Counted from the stretch's first letter, positions 42,355 through 51,831 are shown. The stretch is DNA of 64,000 nucleotides from JANSYL01 sp963921255 (GCA_963921255.3 CAWUEW020000001.1:1167372-1231371); one strand, 5' to 3'. Program-made: numbers and translations. Notes: generated by a model from the letters alone, not told the origin.

Positions 42355-43401
42355 ATGGCCCAAATCACCGTGCACGGCGCTGGCATCTTCGGATTGTCCG
42401 TGGCCTGGGCGTGCCTGCAGCGCGGTGCGACGGTGACGGTGGTCGAGCGAAACGGGGTCGCGTCCGGTGCGTCTGGCGGCCTGGTCGGGGCACTGGCCCC
42501 GCACACGCCAGAAAACTGGAACGACAAGAAAGAGTTGCAATTTCAAAGCCTCGTCATGGCCGAGGCGATGTGGGCCAACGTGGCCGAGGTTTCGGGCCAA
42601 GACCCGGGCTATGCGCGCCTGGGACGGGTGCAACCGGTGCTGGAGGACACGCAACTTGCCCTGGCGCGGCACCGCTCCGACGGGGCCGACACCCATTGGC
42701 GGGGCCTCTTTTCGTGGGACGTGGTCGAAGCCGACCCGCGCATTGCGCCAAGCCCGACCGGGTTCATGATCCGTGACACCCTCACCGCACGCATTCACCC
42801 GCACCGGGCGACCCATGCCCTGGCGGCCGCCATTCAGGCAAAGGGCGGCCAGATCACCACAGCGACACCCGACCGCCCGGCCATCGAGATTTGGGCCACA
42901 GGGGTGACCGGGCTGATCGAGATATCCGAGGCACTCAACGCAACAGTGGGCAACGGCGTGAAGGGTCAGGCTGCCTTGCTGGACTGCGATCTACCGGGCC
43001 TGCCGCAGGTGTTCGCGGACGGGGTACACATCGTGCCCCACGCGGACGGAACGGTTGCGATCGGCTCCACCTCGGAACGGGACTATGCCGACGCCCAGAC
43101 GACCGATGCGCAGTTGGATGCCGTGATCGCGAAAGCAAGGGCCGCCTGCCCCGCTCTGGCCAGGGCGGACGTGATTGCGCGATGGGCAGGCGTACGCCCG
43201 CGCGCCAAATCGCGCGCCCCGATGTTGGGACGCCACCCTTTGAAGGACGGGGCCTATATCGCGAATGGCGGGTTCAAGATCGGCTTTGGCATGGCCCCGA
43301 TCTGTGCCGAGCTGATGGCCGATCTTGTCCTCGAGGGGATCGACCGCATTCCCGACAGCTTCAAACCCGAAGCCAGCCTGCCGAAGGCGGCGGCGCCTTA
43401 A
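42355..43401 (+). CDS. FAD-dependent oxidoreductase, glycine-oxidase/MnmC2-like
   Basis: DAO-family flavoprotein of 348 residues. ITVHGAGIFGLSVAWACLQRGATVTVVER is the FAD-binding motif at residue 4. SGASGGLVGALAPHTPENWNDKK is a substrate/FAD loop like that of glycine oxidase and the MnmC oxidase domain. The C-terminal ARWAGVRPRAKSRAPMLGRHPLKDGAYIANGGFKIGFGMAP closes the FAD site. Divergent from mnmD, which suggests it could supply the MnmC2 step (cmnm5U to nm5U) as a separate protein; alternatives are ThiO or another amino-acid oxidase. The 3' end overlaps the opposing FMN reductase gene. Confidence 0.8.
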   Translation: MAQITVHGAGIFGLSVAWACLQRGATVTVVERNGVASGASGGLVGALAPHTPENWNDKKELQFQSLVMAEAMWANVAEVSGQDPGYARLGRVQPVLEDTQLALARHRSDGADTHWRGLFSWDVVEADPRIAPSPTGFMIRDTLTARIHPHRATHALAAAIQAKGGQITTATPDRPAIEIWATGVTGLIEISEALNATVGNGVKGQAALLDCDLPGLPQVFADGVHIVPHADGTVAIGSTSERDYADAQTTDAQLDAVIAKARAACPALARADVIARWAGVRPRAKSRAPMLGRHPLKDGAYIANGGFKIGFGMAPICAELMADLVLEGIDRIPDSFKPEASLPKAAAP

Positions 43402-43943
43402 GCCAAGTTCGCGGCTTTGCGCAGGTCGTCCATCAACTCGCCCACCAAAGTGACCGAGCGTTCATCGATCAAGCGACCGTCATCGTCGAATGCCTTGCCG
43501 GCGCTGCCGATGAACACCTCCGGGCCATACAGAAGATGGGGCCGGAACGCCGTCATGGCATGGCGCATGGTCATCTGGGAGCGTTCGCCCCCCGCCCGCC
43601 CCGCCGCAGCGGACATTAAGGCGACCGGCTTGTGGCGCCAGGGACTGCCCTTGGTGCGGCTGACCCAATCCAGAGCGTTCTTGAGCACGCCGGACATGGC
43701 CTTGTTGTACTCGGGGCCAACCATCACCACCGCATCCGCCGCAGCAATCTGATCGGCGAGGGTTTGCACATCGGACGGGATGCCTTCGGCGCCTTCCAGA
43801 TCGCCGTCGTACAGCGGCAGGCGCAGGTTCGCCTCGATGAATTCCGCCGGATCGAACAGGCGCCGCGCCTCAAGCATGAGTTTGCGATTGAGGGATGCCG
43901 CGCGCAGCGATCCGCAAATCCCCAGTAGTGTTCCGCTGGACAT
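43398..43943 (-). CDS. NADPH-dependent FMN reductase family protein
   Basis: Flavodoxin-like reductase of 181 residues. It has the FMN phosphate loop GICGSLRAASLNRKLMLEA at residue 8, and GPEYNKAMSGVLKNALDWVSR near residue 78. ALMSAAAGRAGGERSQMTMRHAM completes the flavin-binding face. These proteins reduce quinones, azo compounds or chromate, or supply FMNH2; the specific role is unknown. Divergent from the TPP enzyme, with about 53 bases between starts. Confidence 0.9.
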   Translation of the reverse strand: MSSGTLLGICGSLRAASLNRKLMLEARRLFDPAEFIEANLRLPLYDGDLEGAEGIPSDVQTLADQIAAADAVVMVGPEYNKAMSGVLKNALDWVSRTKGSPWRHKPVALMSAAAGRAGGERSQMTMRHAMTAFRPHLLYGPEVFIGSAGKAFDDDGRLIDERSVTLVGELMDDLRKAANLA

Positions 43944-43996
43944 GGCCCGCGCCTCCGATCAAAACCGTTTCAGCGCATCTAAGGCGGGAGGCTCAG

Positions 43997-45619
43997 TTGG
44001 CAAAGCAGCATGGCGGAAAAATCTTGGCGGACCGTCTCGCATCCCATGGGGTGCAGCGGGTGTTTTCGGTTCCGGGGGAAAGCTTTCTGGCCGCGCTGGA
44101 CGGGTTGTACGATCTGAACATTGAAAACATTGTCTGCCGTCAGGAAGGCGGCGCTGCCATGATGGCCGAAGCCGATGCCAAGCTTGGCGATCGACCCGGC
44201 GTGCTGTTCGTGACGCGCGGTCCGGGCGCGACCAATGCCAGTGCGGGCTTGCACATTGCCATGCATGACGCAACGCCGCTTGTCTGCTTTGTCGGGCAAG
44301 CGCCGCTGAAGCATCGGGATCGCGGCGTGTTCCAGGAGGTGGATTACCGCGCCTTCTTTGGACCGCTCGTCAAATGGGTGGCTGAAATCGAAAAAACCGA
44401 CCGCATTGCCGAGTACGTCGATCGGGCCTTTCAGGTCGCGCAATCCGGCCGTCCCGGTCCCGTCGTCCTCGCCCTGCCCGAAGATGTGCTGTCCGCCGCG
44501 GCGGAGACCTCGGCCTTTCAGCCCGCCGCCACCGTGCAATCGACGGTCTCGCCAGATCAGGCGCAGCAGATGCTGGACCTGCTCCAGGCGGCTGAGGCAC
44601 CCATGATCGTCGTGGGTGGATCGCACTGGGATGCGGACACCAGGGACACTGCCGCCGAGGTGGCCCGCCTCCTGGGCGCACCGATTGCCGTCACCTTCCG
44701 GCGTCAGGATTATATCGACAATGACCATCCCAACTACGCCGGGGATCTGGGCGTCGGCATGAACCCGGCACTTGGCCAACGGCTGACGGACGCAGACGCC
44801 ATCCTTCTGGTCGGGGCCGAGTTGAACGACATCACCACGAAGGATTTCTCGCTGATCGATCCCGCGGAACCACCCAAGATCATCCAGTGCGCCGCGGACC
44901 CTGATGCCCTGTCCAAGCACTATCCTGCCGCGCAGGCCCTCGCCGCCACGCCATCCGCCGTTTTCGCCGCCCTGAACGCGGCCTTGTCGCCCAATGCCGG
45001 ACCGGACAGGGGCGCGGGCGCGGCCCGAGCGGCCTATGAGGCGTGGCAAAATCCACAGCCCACACCGGGGGCCGTCCGAATGGAGGATGTCGTCTGCTGG
45101 CTGCGCGACCATGCGCCGGCGGACACCATCATCACCAATGGCGCCGGGAACTATGCCGCCTTCGTCCATCGCTATCACCGGTTTCGCCAATTCGGCACAC
45201 AAGTTGCCCCGACAAGTGGCTCAATGGGTTACGGCCTGCCCGCTGCGGTATCCGCGAAACTGAAGAACCCCGATCAACCGGTTGTCTGCTTTGCCGGGGA
45301 CGGGTGCATCCAGATGACGATGCAAGAACTGTCGACCGCCCGCCAGTACGGCGCAGATATCATCGTGATCGTCTGCAACAATGGGCGCTACGGCACGATC
45401 CGGATGCATCAGGAGAAAAACTATCCCGGCCGCGTGTCGGGCACCGAGCTGTTCAACCCCGACTACGTGGCCCTCGCCGGGGCCTATGGGGGGACGGGCC
45501 ACCACATCACGCACCAGGATCAATTCGGTCCGGCCTTCGAGACTGCCTTGCAGGGCGGGCTTCATATCATTGAACTGGCGCTCGACCCCAAAATGCTCAG
45601 CACCACGGCCTCGCTGTGA
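43997..45619 (+). CDS. Thiamine-diphosphate-dependent enzyme (acetolactate-synthase-like)
   Basis: ThDP enzyme of the acetolactate synthase/POX group. Three domains: the N-terminal Pyr domain with catalytic Glu in VCRQEGGAAMMAEADAKLG; the central domain (APMIVVGGSHWDADTRD); and the C-terminal PP domain with the ThDP motif GDGCIQMTMQELSTARQYGADIIVIVCNN near residues 434-463. A TTG start preceded by GGGAGG seven bases away gives 540 residues, the usual size. Longer ATG starts would run into the promoter of the divergent gene. It is not adjacent to ilvH, so decarboxylase or carboligase roles other than branched-chain synthesis are likely. Confidence 0.88.
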   Translation: MAKQHGGKILADRLASHGVQRVFSVPGESFLAALDGLYDLNIENIVCRQEGGAAMMAEADAKLGDRPGVLFVTRGPGATNASAGLHIAMHDATPLVCFVGQAPLKHRDRGVFQEVDYRAFFGPLVKWVAEIEKTDRIAEYVDRAFQVAQSGRPGPVVLALPEDVLSAAAETSAFQPAATVQSTVSPDQAQQMLDLLQAAEAPMIVVGGSHWDADTRDTAAEVARLLGAPIAVTFRRQDYIDNDHPNYAGDLGVGMNPALGQRLTDADAILLVGAELNDITTKDFSLIDPAEPPKIIQCAADPDALSKHYPAAQALAATPSAVFAALNAALSPNAGPDRGAGAARAAYEAWQNPQPTPGAVRMEDVVCWLRDHAPADTIITNGAGNYAAFVHRYHRFRQFGTQVAPTSGSMGYGLPAAVSAKLKNPDQPVVCFAGDGCIQMTMQELSTARQYGADIIVIVCNNGRYGTIRMHQEKNYPGRVSGTELFNPDYVALAGAYGGTGHHITHQDQFGPAFETALQGGLHIIELALDPKMLSTTASL

Positions 45620-45632
45620 CGGGCGCGCCGCC

Positions 45633-47567
45633 TTAGTCCTGCAGACGTTCCGCCAGATTGGGCGTGGGCAAGATGCCGGTCAGTTGCGCCTCGTAGATCG
45701 GGATGCTTTCGGCCACGCGCATCACGTAGTTGCGCGTCTCGGAGAAGGGCAAAGCCTCGATCCAGTAGACAATATCCTCGGCCCGGCGTGGATCACCAAA
45801 TCGTTCGATCCACTGGTTGGCGCGGCCGGGTCCCGCGTTGTAGCCGATGGACACCAATGTCAGGTTGTCGTCGAACCGCTCGATCAGACCGGCGATGTAG
45901 TTGGTGGCCAATTGTGCGTTGTAGTTGGGGTCGGTCAACAAGCGCGGCTCGTCATAGACGATCCCCAGATCGCGGGCCGTATCGCGGCCCGTTCCCGGCA
46001 TCACCTGCATCAAGCCGATGGCCCCCGCGTGGCTGATGACGCTTGGATCGAACTCGGATTCGCGCCGCGCGATGGCAAGCGACAGCGCCGGCGGAATAGG
46101 GTAGGCATCCGTCGCCAGCGGGGTCAGCGGATAGTAGGCGCGCATGATCTCGTGCCCGGCTTGGGCCGCGCGCTTGGCGATACGGAGCGCAATGTGATGA
46201 TCCCCGATCTCCAGCGCGAAATTGCCCAATTGGCCCGCTTCTTGCCGCGACAGGCTTTCGGTCAGATGGGTCAGGAACCGTTCGGCAAGGTCGATCTGAC
46301 CAGCCTCGTACAGGACAAGCGCCGCGTGAAACACCGTTGAGCCTGTGAAATCCGCGCCGCGCCAATCGCCGAAATCCTCGGTCCCCAGAAAGGCCGGGTC
46401 GCTTGGCAAACCGGCGCGCTCGGCGGACAGTTGGCCGTAGAAACTCGACTGATACTGGGCGCCCAAGGCATAGGCTTCGGCCGCGGCCTCGGTGTTGCCC
46501 GCCGCCTCATGCGCCCGCCCAAGCCAATAGCCGGCGCGCCCGACGCTGATCGGGCTGAACACCACGCTGCGGAAATTCTCGAAATGCCGAATGGCCTGGT
46601 CGTTGTTCCCAAGTCGATGCGCGCAATACCCGGCGATCCACTCGAGATCCGCAAAGGCGAGGTAATCGGTCTCGGCGCTCACGTAATGGTTGGCCGCATA
46701 AGTGTAGCAGGTCCGAAACTGACCCTCGCGCATCACGTCACGGGCCAGATCAGCGCGTCGATCAGCCCAGATTTCGGGCCGGCCAAGACTGCCGTCGGAA
46801 AAGGACCGCTCAGCCATCAACGCACCGGCCGTATCCCAATACCCTGACCGGATGCGCCACAGGAAACGCTCATAGGCGAGGCCGGGATCGTCCTGAAGGT
46901 CGGCCGGGACAGCCCGGATCAGGTCGTCCACACCCGGCCGCCGCGCCCGCAGCGCAAGTCGCGCCTCGGCCAACGCATGCCATCCTTCGGGCACCAGCGG
47001 GAACATGGCCCGCGCGCGGTCTTCCGCGCCGTTCCACAGCAGATGGTCCAGGCGGTCGATATGGGTCGTGCCGCGATTCAGGACGGCCCCGAACGCCCGC
47101 CGCAGATTGGTGGCCTCATCCCCGGTCAGGGTCATGGTCGTCCAGCCGCGAATGGCCTCTGCCTCGGCAGCGGCGCGGTTCCCCGCCACATCATAGGCAC
47201 GGGCCAGGGCAACGACGCCGGCCCCCGTGCGCGGCGGCTGCACGTCGAAATAGGCGATCACACGGGCGGGGTCCGTGCCCGGCCCGATGGACGGTTCCCC
47301 CTGACCGCGCAGGTAGGGCAAACCGGGCCAATCGGCGTTCTCGGCCAGAAACGCCTCATACTGGCCAAAGCTGCCCTGCCCCATGCGCAGCAAGTGCCAC
47401 GTCACCACGTCCAGGGCGACGGGATCGTCGATGGCATCAACCGCTTCGGTGGCCAGGTCCATGTCGCGGGCAGCCAAAGCATCCAGCGCGAGCCCGAGGG
47501 CATCGGCATCGGCCGCCACCCGCCAAGGGGCCGCGACAAGGAAGAAAACGAACAAAACGTGACGCAT
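45633..47567 (-). CDS. Soluble lytic murein transglycosylase
   Basis: Periplasmic SLT70-like enzyme that cleaves peptidoglycan with 1,6-anhydro product formation. A signal peptide (MRHVLFVFFLVAAPWRVAA) is followed by a long alpha-solenoid of ~470 residues. The C-terminal SLT domain has IARRESEFDPSVISHAGAIGLMQVMPGTG (catalytic Glu in RRESEF), YNAQLATNYIAGL and SIGYNAGPGRANQWI. 644 residues match the Slt family. Divergent from dapA; convergent with the TPP enzyme. Confidence 0.94.
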   Translation of the reverse strand: MRHVLFVFFLVAAPWRVAADADALGLALDALAARDMDLATEAVDAIDDPVALDVVTWHLLRMGQGSFGQYEAFLAENADWPGLPYLRGQGEPSIGPGTDPARVIAYFDVQPPRTGAGVVALARAYDVAGNRAAAEAEAIRGWTTMTLTGDEATNLRRAFGAVLNRGTTHIDRLDHLLWNGAEDRARAMFPLVPEGWHALAEARLALRARRPGVDDLIRAVPADLQDDPGLAYERFLWRIRSGYWDTAGALMAERSFSDGSLGRPEIWADRRADLARDVMREGQFRTCYTYAANHYVSAETDYLAFADLEWIAGYCAHRLGNNDQAIRHFENFRSVVFSPISVGRAGYWLGRAHEAAGNTEAAAEAYALGAQYQSSFYGQLSAERAGLPSDPAFLGTEDFGDWRGADFTGSTVFHAALVLYEAGQIDLAERFLTHLTESLSRQEAGQLGNFALEIGDHHIALRIAKRAAQAGHEIMRAYYPLTPLATDAYPIPPALSLAIARRESEFDPSVISHAGAIGLMQVMPGTGRDTARDLGIVYDEPRLLTDPNYNAQLATNYIAGLIERFDDNLTLVSIGYNAGPGRANQWIERFGDPRRAEDIVYWIEALPFSETRNYVMRVAESIPIYEAQLTGILPTPNLAERLQD

Positions 47568-47728
47568 ACGGGCCTGCTGATCCTGCTGCAACAAGGATAC
47601 GCTCTGTCCGCAATGACGCAACACACGAACTTGGCATTCCGCGCGCCCGGCTATAGGGTCCGCGCGAATTTGCCGATGGTCGGCGGGATTTCCCCGGCGG
47701 CCGCTCACACCACAAAAGGATGCGTGAT

Positions 47729-48601
47729 ATGTTCAAAGGCTCTATGCCCGCCCTCGTCACGCCGTTCTCGAACGGCGCAGTCGATTTCGACGCGCTCAAG
47801 AAACTGGTGGAGTGGCAGATCGGCGAAGGCAGCACCGGATTGGTGCCCGTCGGCACAACCGGCGAAAGCCCGACCCTGACCCATGACGAACACGAGCAAG
47901 TGGTCGAAGCGGTCGTTCAGGCGGCGGCTGGCCGCGTTCCGGTGATCGCCGGGGCCGGGTCGAATAACACGGTCGAGGCGCTACGCTTTGTCGAACACGC
48001 CAAGGCCGTTGGCGCCGACGCGGCCTTGGTTGTCACGCCCTATTACAACAAGCCAACCCAACGCGGATTGATCGCCCATTTCGAGGCGCTGAACGAGATC
48101 GGCCTTCCGATCATCATTTACAACATCCCGCCGCGCTCGGTGATCGACATGGTGCCTGACACGATGGGGCAGCTGGCGAAGCTTCCGAACATCGTAGGGG
48201 TCAAGGATGCAACCGCCGACCTGGCGCGCGTCCCAAAGCAGCGCATCACCTGCGGTCCCGATTTCGTCCAGCTGTCCGGGGAGGATGCGACGGCCGTCGG
48301 GTTCAACGCCCAGGGCGGTCAGGGCTGCATCAGCGTCACCGCGAATGTCGCGCCAAAGCTGTGCGCCGAAATGCAGGCCGCGACCTTGGCGGGCGATTAC
48401 GCCGCCGCGCTGGACTATCAGGACCGTCTGATGCCGCTGCACGAGGCCATTTTCGCCGAACCGGGCTTGGCCGGTGCGAAATATGGCCTGTCCGTCCTGG
48501 GGCGGTGCAGCGACGAGGTGCGCTTGCCGCTCACCACGGTCAGCGACGAGACCAAGGCGCTGATTGAAAACGGCATGCGCCACGCCGGTGTGATCAACTG
48601 A
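47729..48601 (+). CDS. dapA: 4-hydroxy-tetrahydrodipicolinate synthase
   Basis: First committed enzyme of lysine/diaminopimelate synthesis; condenses pyruvate with aspartate semialdehyde. MFKGSMPALVTPF opens the protein. GTTGESPTL binds pyruvate, IIIYNIPPRSVIDM contains the catalytic Tyr and the gateway Arg, and VGVKDATADL contains the Schiff-base Lys. An ATG nine bases upstream is possible, but AAAAGG is placed correctly only for this one, giving 290 residues. Followed by trmO and smpB on the same strand. Confidence 0.95.
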   Translation: MFKGSMPALVTPFSNGAVDFDALKKLVEWQIGEGSTGLVPVGTTGESPTLTHDEHEQVVEAVVQAAAGRVPVIAGAGSNNTVEALRFVEHAKAVGADAALVVTPYYNKPTQRGLIAHFEALNEIGLPIIIYNIPPRSVIDMVPDTMGQLAKLPNIVGVKDATADLARVPKQRITCGPDFVQLSGEDATAVGFNAQGGQGCISVTANVAPKLCAEMQAATLAGDYAAALDYQDRLMPLHEAIFAEPGLAGAKYGLSVLGRCSDEVRLPLTTVSDETKALIENGMRHAGVIN

Positions 48602-48675
48602 GCGACGGGCGGGACGTTCGGGCAGGGGAAACAACCCTGCCCTTCGACCCGGCCGACCGGGTCGAGGCGGGGGTC

Positions 48676-49095
48676 GTGTTCATTGGCCACATCGCCTCGC
48701 CCTGGAAAAAGGGGACCGCGCCCAAAAACATCCGGCAGGCCCGCGAAACCGGTCAGGGCGCGCGCATTGTCCTGCGCCCCGACTACGAGGCCGCGTTGCA
48801 GGGGCTGGCCGTTGGGCAGGCCGTTCAGGTGCTCTATTGGGTCGACCGTGGGCAGCGCGATCTGCTTTTGCAATCGCCCAAGCATGTGACCGAACCGCGG
48901 GGGACGTTTGCGCTGCGATCGCCCGTGCGGCCCAATCCGATTGCCCTGGGCACGGTCGTGATCCAATCCCTCGACCTCGAGGCCGGCACCCTCGGCATTG
49001 ACGCCATCGACGCCTTCGACGGCACACCGGTCCTCGACATCAAACCATGGATTGGCACAGTCGATGTCCCGCCGGGCTGGCGCCCCGAGGGGTGA
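48676..49095 (+). CDS. trmO: tRNA t6A37 N6-methyltransferase (TrmO-like)
   Basis: TsaA/TrmO family (UPF0066), which uses AdoMet to methylate t6A37 of tRNA-Thr. FIGHIASPWKKGTAPKNIRQA, VTEPRGTFALRSPVRPNPIALG and GTPVLDIKPWIG are the family signatures. The GTG used here gives 139 residues. In-frame sequence just upstream (PFDPADRVEAGV) looks like family N-terminus but has no ATG, GTG or TTG, so a few residues may be missing or a non-standard start used. Lies between dapA and smpB. Confidence 0.85.
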   Translation: MFIGHIASPWKKGTAPKNIRQARETGQGARIVLRPDYEAALQGLAVGQAVQVLYWVDRGQRDLLLQSPKHVTEPRGTFALRSPVRPNPIALGTVVIQSLDLEAGTLGIDAIDAFDGTPVLDIKPWIGTVDVPPGWRPEG

Positions 49096-49113
49096 GCCCC
49101 TATATCCGCGGCC

Positions 49114-49590
49114 ATGGCTAAGAAAGACGCAGACACCAACTACAAAGTGATCGCCGAAAACCGGCGGGCCCGTTTCGATTACGCAATCGAGGACGATCTT
49201 GAGGTTGGAATCGTGCTGGAAGGCTCGGAGGTCAAATCCCTGCGCGAAGGCCAGTCGAATATCGCGGAAAGCTATGCCTCGGTGGAAGATGGCGAGTTGT
49301 GGCTGACGAACAGCTATATCGCGCCCTATATCCAGGCCAAGACGTTCGGCCACGAGGAGCGCCGCCGCCGCAAGCTGCTGGTCAGCCGCAAAGAGCTGTC
49401 AAAGCTTTGGAACGCGACCCAACGCCAGGGCATGACCCTCGTGCCGCTCGTGATGTACTTCAATCACAAGGGCCTTGTGAAAATGAAGATCGGCGTCGCG
49501 AAGGGCAAGAAAGTGGCCGACAAGCGCGAAACCTCGGCCAAGCGCGACTGGAACCGGCAAAAGCAACGCCTGCTGAAGCAGAACCGCTGA
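49114..49590 (+). CDS. smpB: SsrA-binding protein SmpB
   Basis: tmRNA partner in trans-translation, which rescues stalled ribosomes. YKVIAENRRARFDYAIEDDLEVGIVLEGSEVKSLREG is the N-terminal beta barrel; the C-terminal basic helix is KKVADKRETSAKRDWNRQKQRLLKQ. 158 residues, normal. The tmRNA gene itself is not in the window. A second ribosome-rescue factor, arfB, lies 4.4 kb downstream. Confidence 0.96.
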   Translation: MAKKDADTNYKVIAENRRARFDYAIEDDLEVGIVLEGSEVKSLREGQSNIAESYASVEDGELWLTNSYIAPYIQAKTFGHEERRRRKLLVSRKELSKLWNATQRQGMTLVPLVMYFNHKGLVKMKIGVAKGKKVADKRETSAKRDWNRQKQRLLKQNR

Positions 49591-49595
49591 TCGGC

Positions 49596-50291
49596 TCAGC
49601 CGCGGTATTTCGCCTGGAGCGACTTGGACAGTTTCGCCGTGGCTGTGGTGCGCGTCGGACGCGGCAGCGTCGATCCATACGCGTCGAGAAACGCCACCAA
49701 GGCGCTTTCGTCCCGTTTGCCCGCATCCCGCACCCAAGACCCAATGGCCTTTTGCACATACGGATGGGCATCCCCGGCCAGTGTGGCCGCGATGCGAAAC
49801 GTGTCCGCGACGTCGCCCAGTCTGAGAAAGGCAAAGGTCGCGACGATCGCTGTTCGGCGCTCCCACGGGTTGTCAGACAGCGCGAGGCGATCCAGAACGC
49901 TTCGGTCGCGCTCCACCAGGTATCGACCGATGACCTTCGGGGCAGCGCGATCCACCAGATCCCACGTGTCGATCCGATCATGTCGGCGCAAATAAAGGTC
50001 ATACAGGGCGGCGCGGGTCTCGTCCGGTAAACGTGCGCGGGCCGCCTGGGCGTCCATGATCGACACCGCGGCCATGCGCACCTCGTAATGTCTGTCCTCC
50101 AGCAGAGTTTCGATCTCGGACGGCGACAGATCGGCGTGGGCTTTCGCGATGGGGAAGACCTTGGGCATCCGCACGCCCATCACGCGATTGTCCGGGGTTG
50201 TGCCGGCATAAAATCGCGCGACATAGGCCACATCATCGGCCACTGCCGCGGCCCTTAGGGCGGTGATCACATCGGTCGAAGACGGCGTCAT
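49596..50291 (-). CDS. DNA alkylation repair (AlkD-like) protein
   Basis: HEAT-like-repeat DNA glycosylase family (AlkD/AlkC), which excises alkylated bases. RVMGVRMPKVFPIAKAH, YEVRMAAVSIMD, RIDTWDLVDRAAPKVIGRYL (Trp-Asp motif with the catalytic-type Asp) and DNPWERRTAIVATFAFLR are the repeats typical of AlkD. The MTPSSTD start gives 231 residues, the usual size. Converges with smpB with five bases between stops; divergent from sseA. Confidence 0.88.
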   Translation of the reverse strand: MTPSSTDVITALRAAAVADDVAYVARFYAGTTPDNRVMGVRMPKVFPIAKAHADLSPSEIETLLEDRHYEVRMAAVSIMDAQAARARLPDETRAALYDLYLRRHDRIDTWDLVDRAAPKVIGRYLVERDRSVLDRLALSDNPWERRTAIVATFAFLRLGDVADTFRIAATLAGDAHPYVQKAIGSWVRDAGKRDESALVAFLDAYGSTLPRPTRTTATAKLSKSLQAKYRG

Positions 50292-50400
50292 ACCGGCAGC
50301 ATAGGCCCCGCCGACCCACCGGCCAAGACTTGCGCCCAAGCCAGCGGCGGCGTAGGGCTTTGTGCCGGAACGACGCATCCCAAGCGACGGGGGCCGCGAG

Positions 50401-51252
50401 ATGGCTGAAGACGACCCAAAGACCCTGGTTTCGACCGATTGGTTGGCGGCGCATATCAACGATCCGGACCTGCGGATCCTGGATGCGTCCTACTACCTGC
50501 CCGCGATGGGCCGGGACGCCAAGGCCGAATATGACGCCGCCCACATTCCCGGCGCGCGGTTCTTCGACATCGACGAAATCTCGGACGGGCGCAGCGCCCT
50601 GCCCCACATGGCCGCCCCGGTCGAAAAATTCATGAGCCGTATGCGGTCGATGGGTGTGGGGGATGGCCACCAGGTCGTGGTCTATGACGGCATGGGCCTG
50701 TTTTCCGCCGCGCGCGTCTGGTGGAATTTCCGCCTGATGGGCAAAACCGACGTCGCGGTTCTGGATGGCGGGTTCCCAAAATGGCAGGCCGAGGGCCGCG
50801 AGATCGAAGATATGCCACCGATCCTGCGCGACCGGCACATCACGGTTCAGCGCCATCCAAGCCTTGTGCGCGACGTGACCCAGGTGGCCGCCGCCTCGAA
50901 ACTCGGGGACTGGCAGATCATTGATGCCCGTTCGCCCGCCCGCTTCCGCGGAGAGGAAGCAGAGGCGCACCCGGAATTGCGGTCCGGTCACATCCCGGGG
51001 TCAAAGAATGTCCACTACGCAACGCTGTTGAACGACGATGGCACGATGAAGGATCTCGACGGGTTGCGCGCAACTTTCGAGGCCGCGGGTGTCGATCCGG
51101 CGGCGCGCACCATCACAAGCTGCGGCTCAGGCGTGACCGCGGCGATCCTGATGCTCGCCCTGACGCGCTTGGGCAACCGTGACGTTTCGCTTTATGACGG
51201 GTCTTGGGCGGAATGGGGCCAGTTCGACCAGTTGAAGGTTGAAACCGGATGA
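50401..51252 (+). CDS. sseA: 3-mercaptopyruvate sulfurtransferase
   Basis: Two-domain rhodanese-family sulfurtransferase. Domain 1 contains LRILDASYYLPAMGRDAKAEYDAAHIPGARFFDIDEI; domain 2 contains the active-site loop TSCGSGVTAAIL near residue 240. CGSGVT is the 3-mercaptopyruvate type rather than the CRKGVT of thiosulfate rhodaneses. Start MAEDDPK gives 283 residues. Its stop overlaps the start of the acetyltransferase gene (ATGA). Confidence 0.92.
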   Translation: MAEDDPKTLVSTDWLAAHINDPDLRILDASYYLPAMGRDAKAEYDAAHIPGARFFDIDEISDGRSALPHMAAPVEKFMSRMRSMGVGDGHQVVVYDGMGLFSAARVWWNFRLMGKTDVAVLDGGFPKWQAEGREIEDMPPILRDRHITVQRHPSLVRDVTQVAAASKLGDWQIIDARSPARFRGEEAEAHPELRSGHIPGSKNVHYATLLNDDGTMKDLDGLRATFEAAGVDPAARTITSCGSGVTAAILMLALTRLGNRDVSLYDGSWAEWGQFDQLKVETG

Positions 51253-51815
51253 GCGTGATCCCCGCGGGAACCGAGGTTCCCTTCACGATCACATATCTGG
51301 AAATGACCGAGCGGCCGACCTTCCCGATGCCGACCCTGCCCGGGGATGTCCGTCTTGAACGGGCCATCGACCCGCCCGTCTGGTTCTTTCTGTCGCTCTA
51401 TGATGCCGTGGGGCGCGACTATGAATGGCAGGATCGGTTCGATCAGGCCGAAACCGACCCGGCCGCCCTTCAGGCCTTTGTCCGCAATCCCGACGTGGTG
51501 ATCTGGACCGCCCTGCGCGGCGGGTGGCCGCAAGGCTTCTTCGTGCTCGACTGGAGCGAACCGGCTGTGTGCGATTTGGCCTATTTCGGCTTGGTGCCGC
51601 AGGCGGTTGGCGGCGGATTGGGGTGCCCGCTTCTGGAGACGGCCATTCTGACAGGTTGGTCGGGCGACGGCGTCGAAAAGATGACCGTGAACACCTGCAC
51701 GTTGGACCATCCCCGCGCGCTGTCGCTGTATCAAAAGCTCGGCTTCAGCCCGGTTGAGCGCGAAGACCGCACCCGCGTTCTGGTCTATGACCGCGATCCA
51801 TCCCGGTTCCCCTGA
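51249..51815 (+). CDS. GNAT-family N-acetyltransferase
   Basis: GCN5-related acetyltransferase of 188 residues. The acetyl-CoA region is CDLAYFGLVPQAVGGGLGCPLLETAI, a somewhat degenerate QxxGxG loop, followed by VNTCTLDHPRALSLYQKLGFSPVERE, the strongest GNAT signature. The N-terminal ~60 residues (TITYLEMTERPTFPMPTLPG) are family-specific. The substrate is unknown. Coupled to sseA upstream and 16 bases before the aminotransferase. Confidence 0.88.
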   Translation: MSVIPAGTEVPFTITYLEMTERPTFPMPTLPGDVRLERAIDPPVWFFLSLYDAVGRDYEWQDRFDQAETDPAALQAFVRNPDVVIWTALRGGWPQGFFVLDWSEPAVCDLAYFGLVPQAVGGGLGCPLLETAILTGWSGDGVEKMTVNTCTLDHPRALSLYQKLGFSPVEREDRTRVLVYDRDPSRFP

Positions 51816-51831
51816 CGGCGGAGGCCCATCC

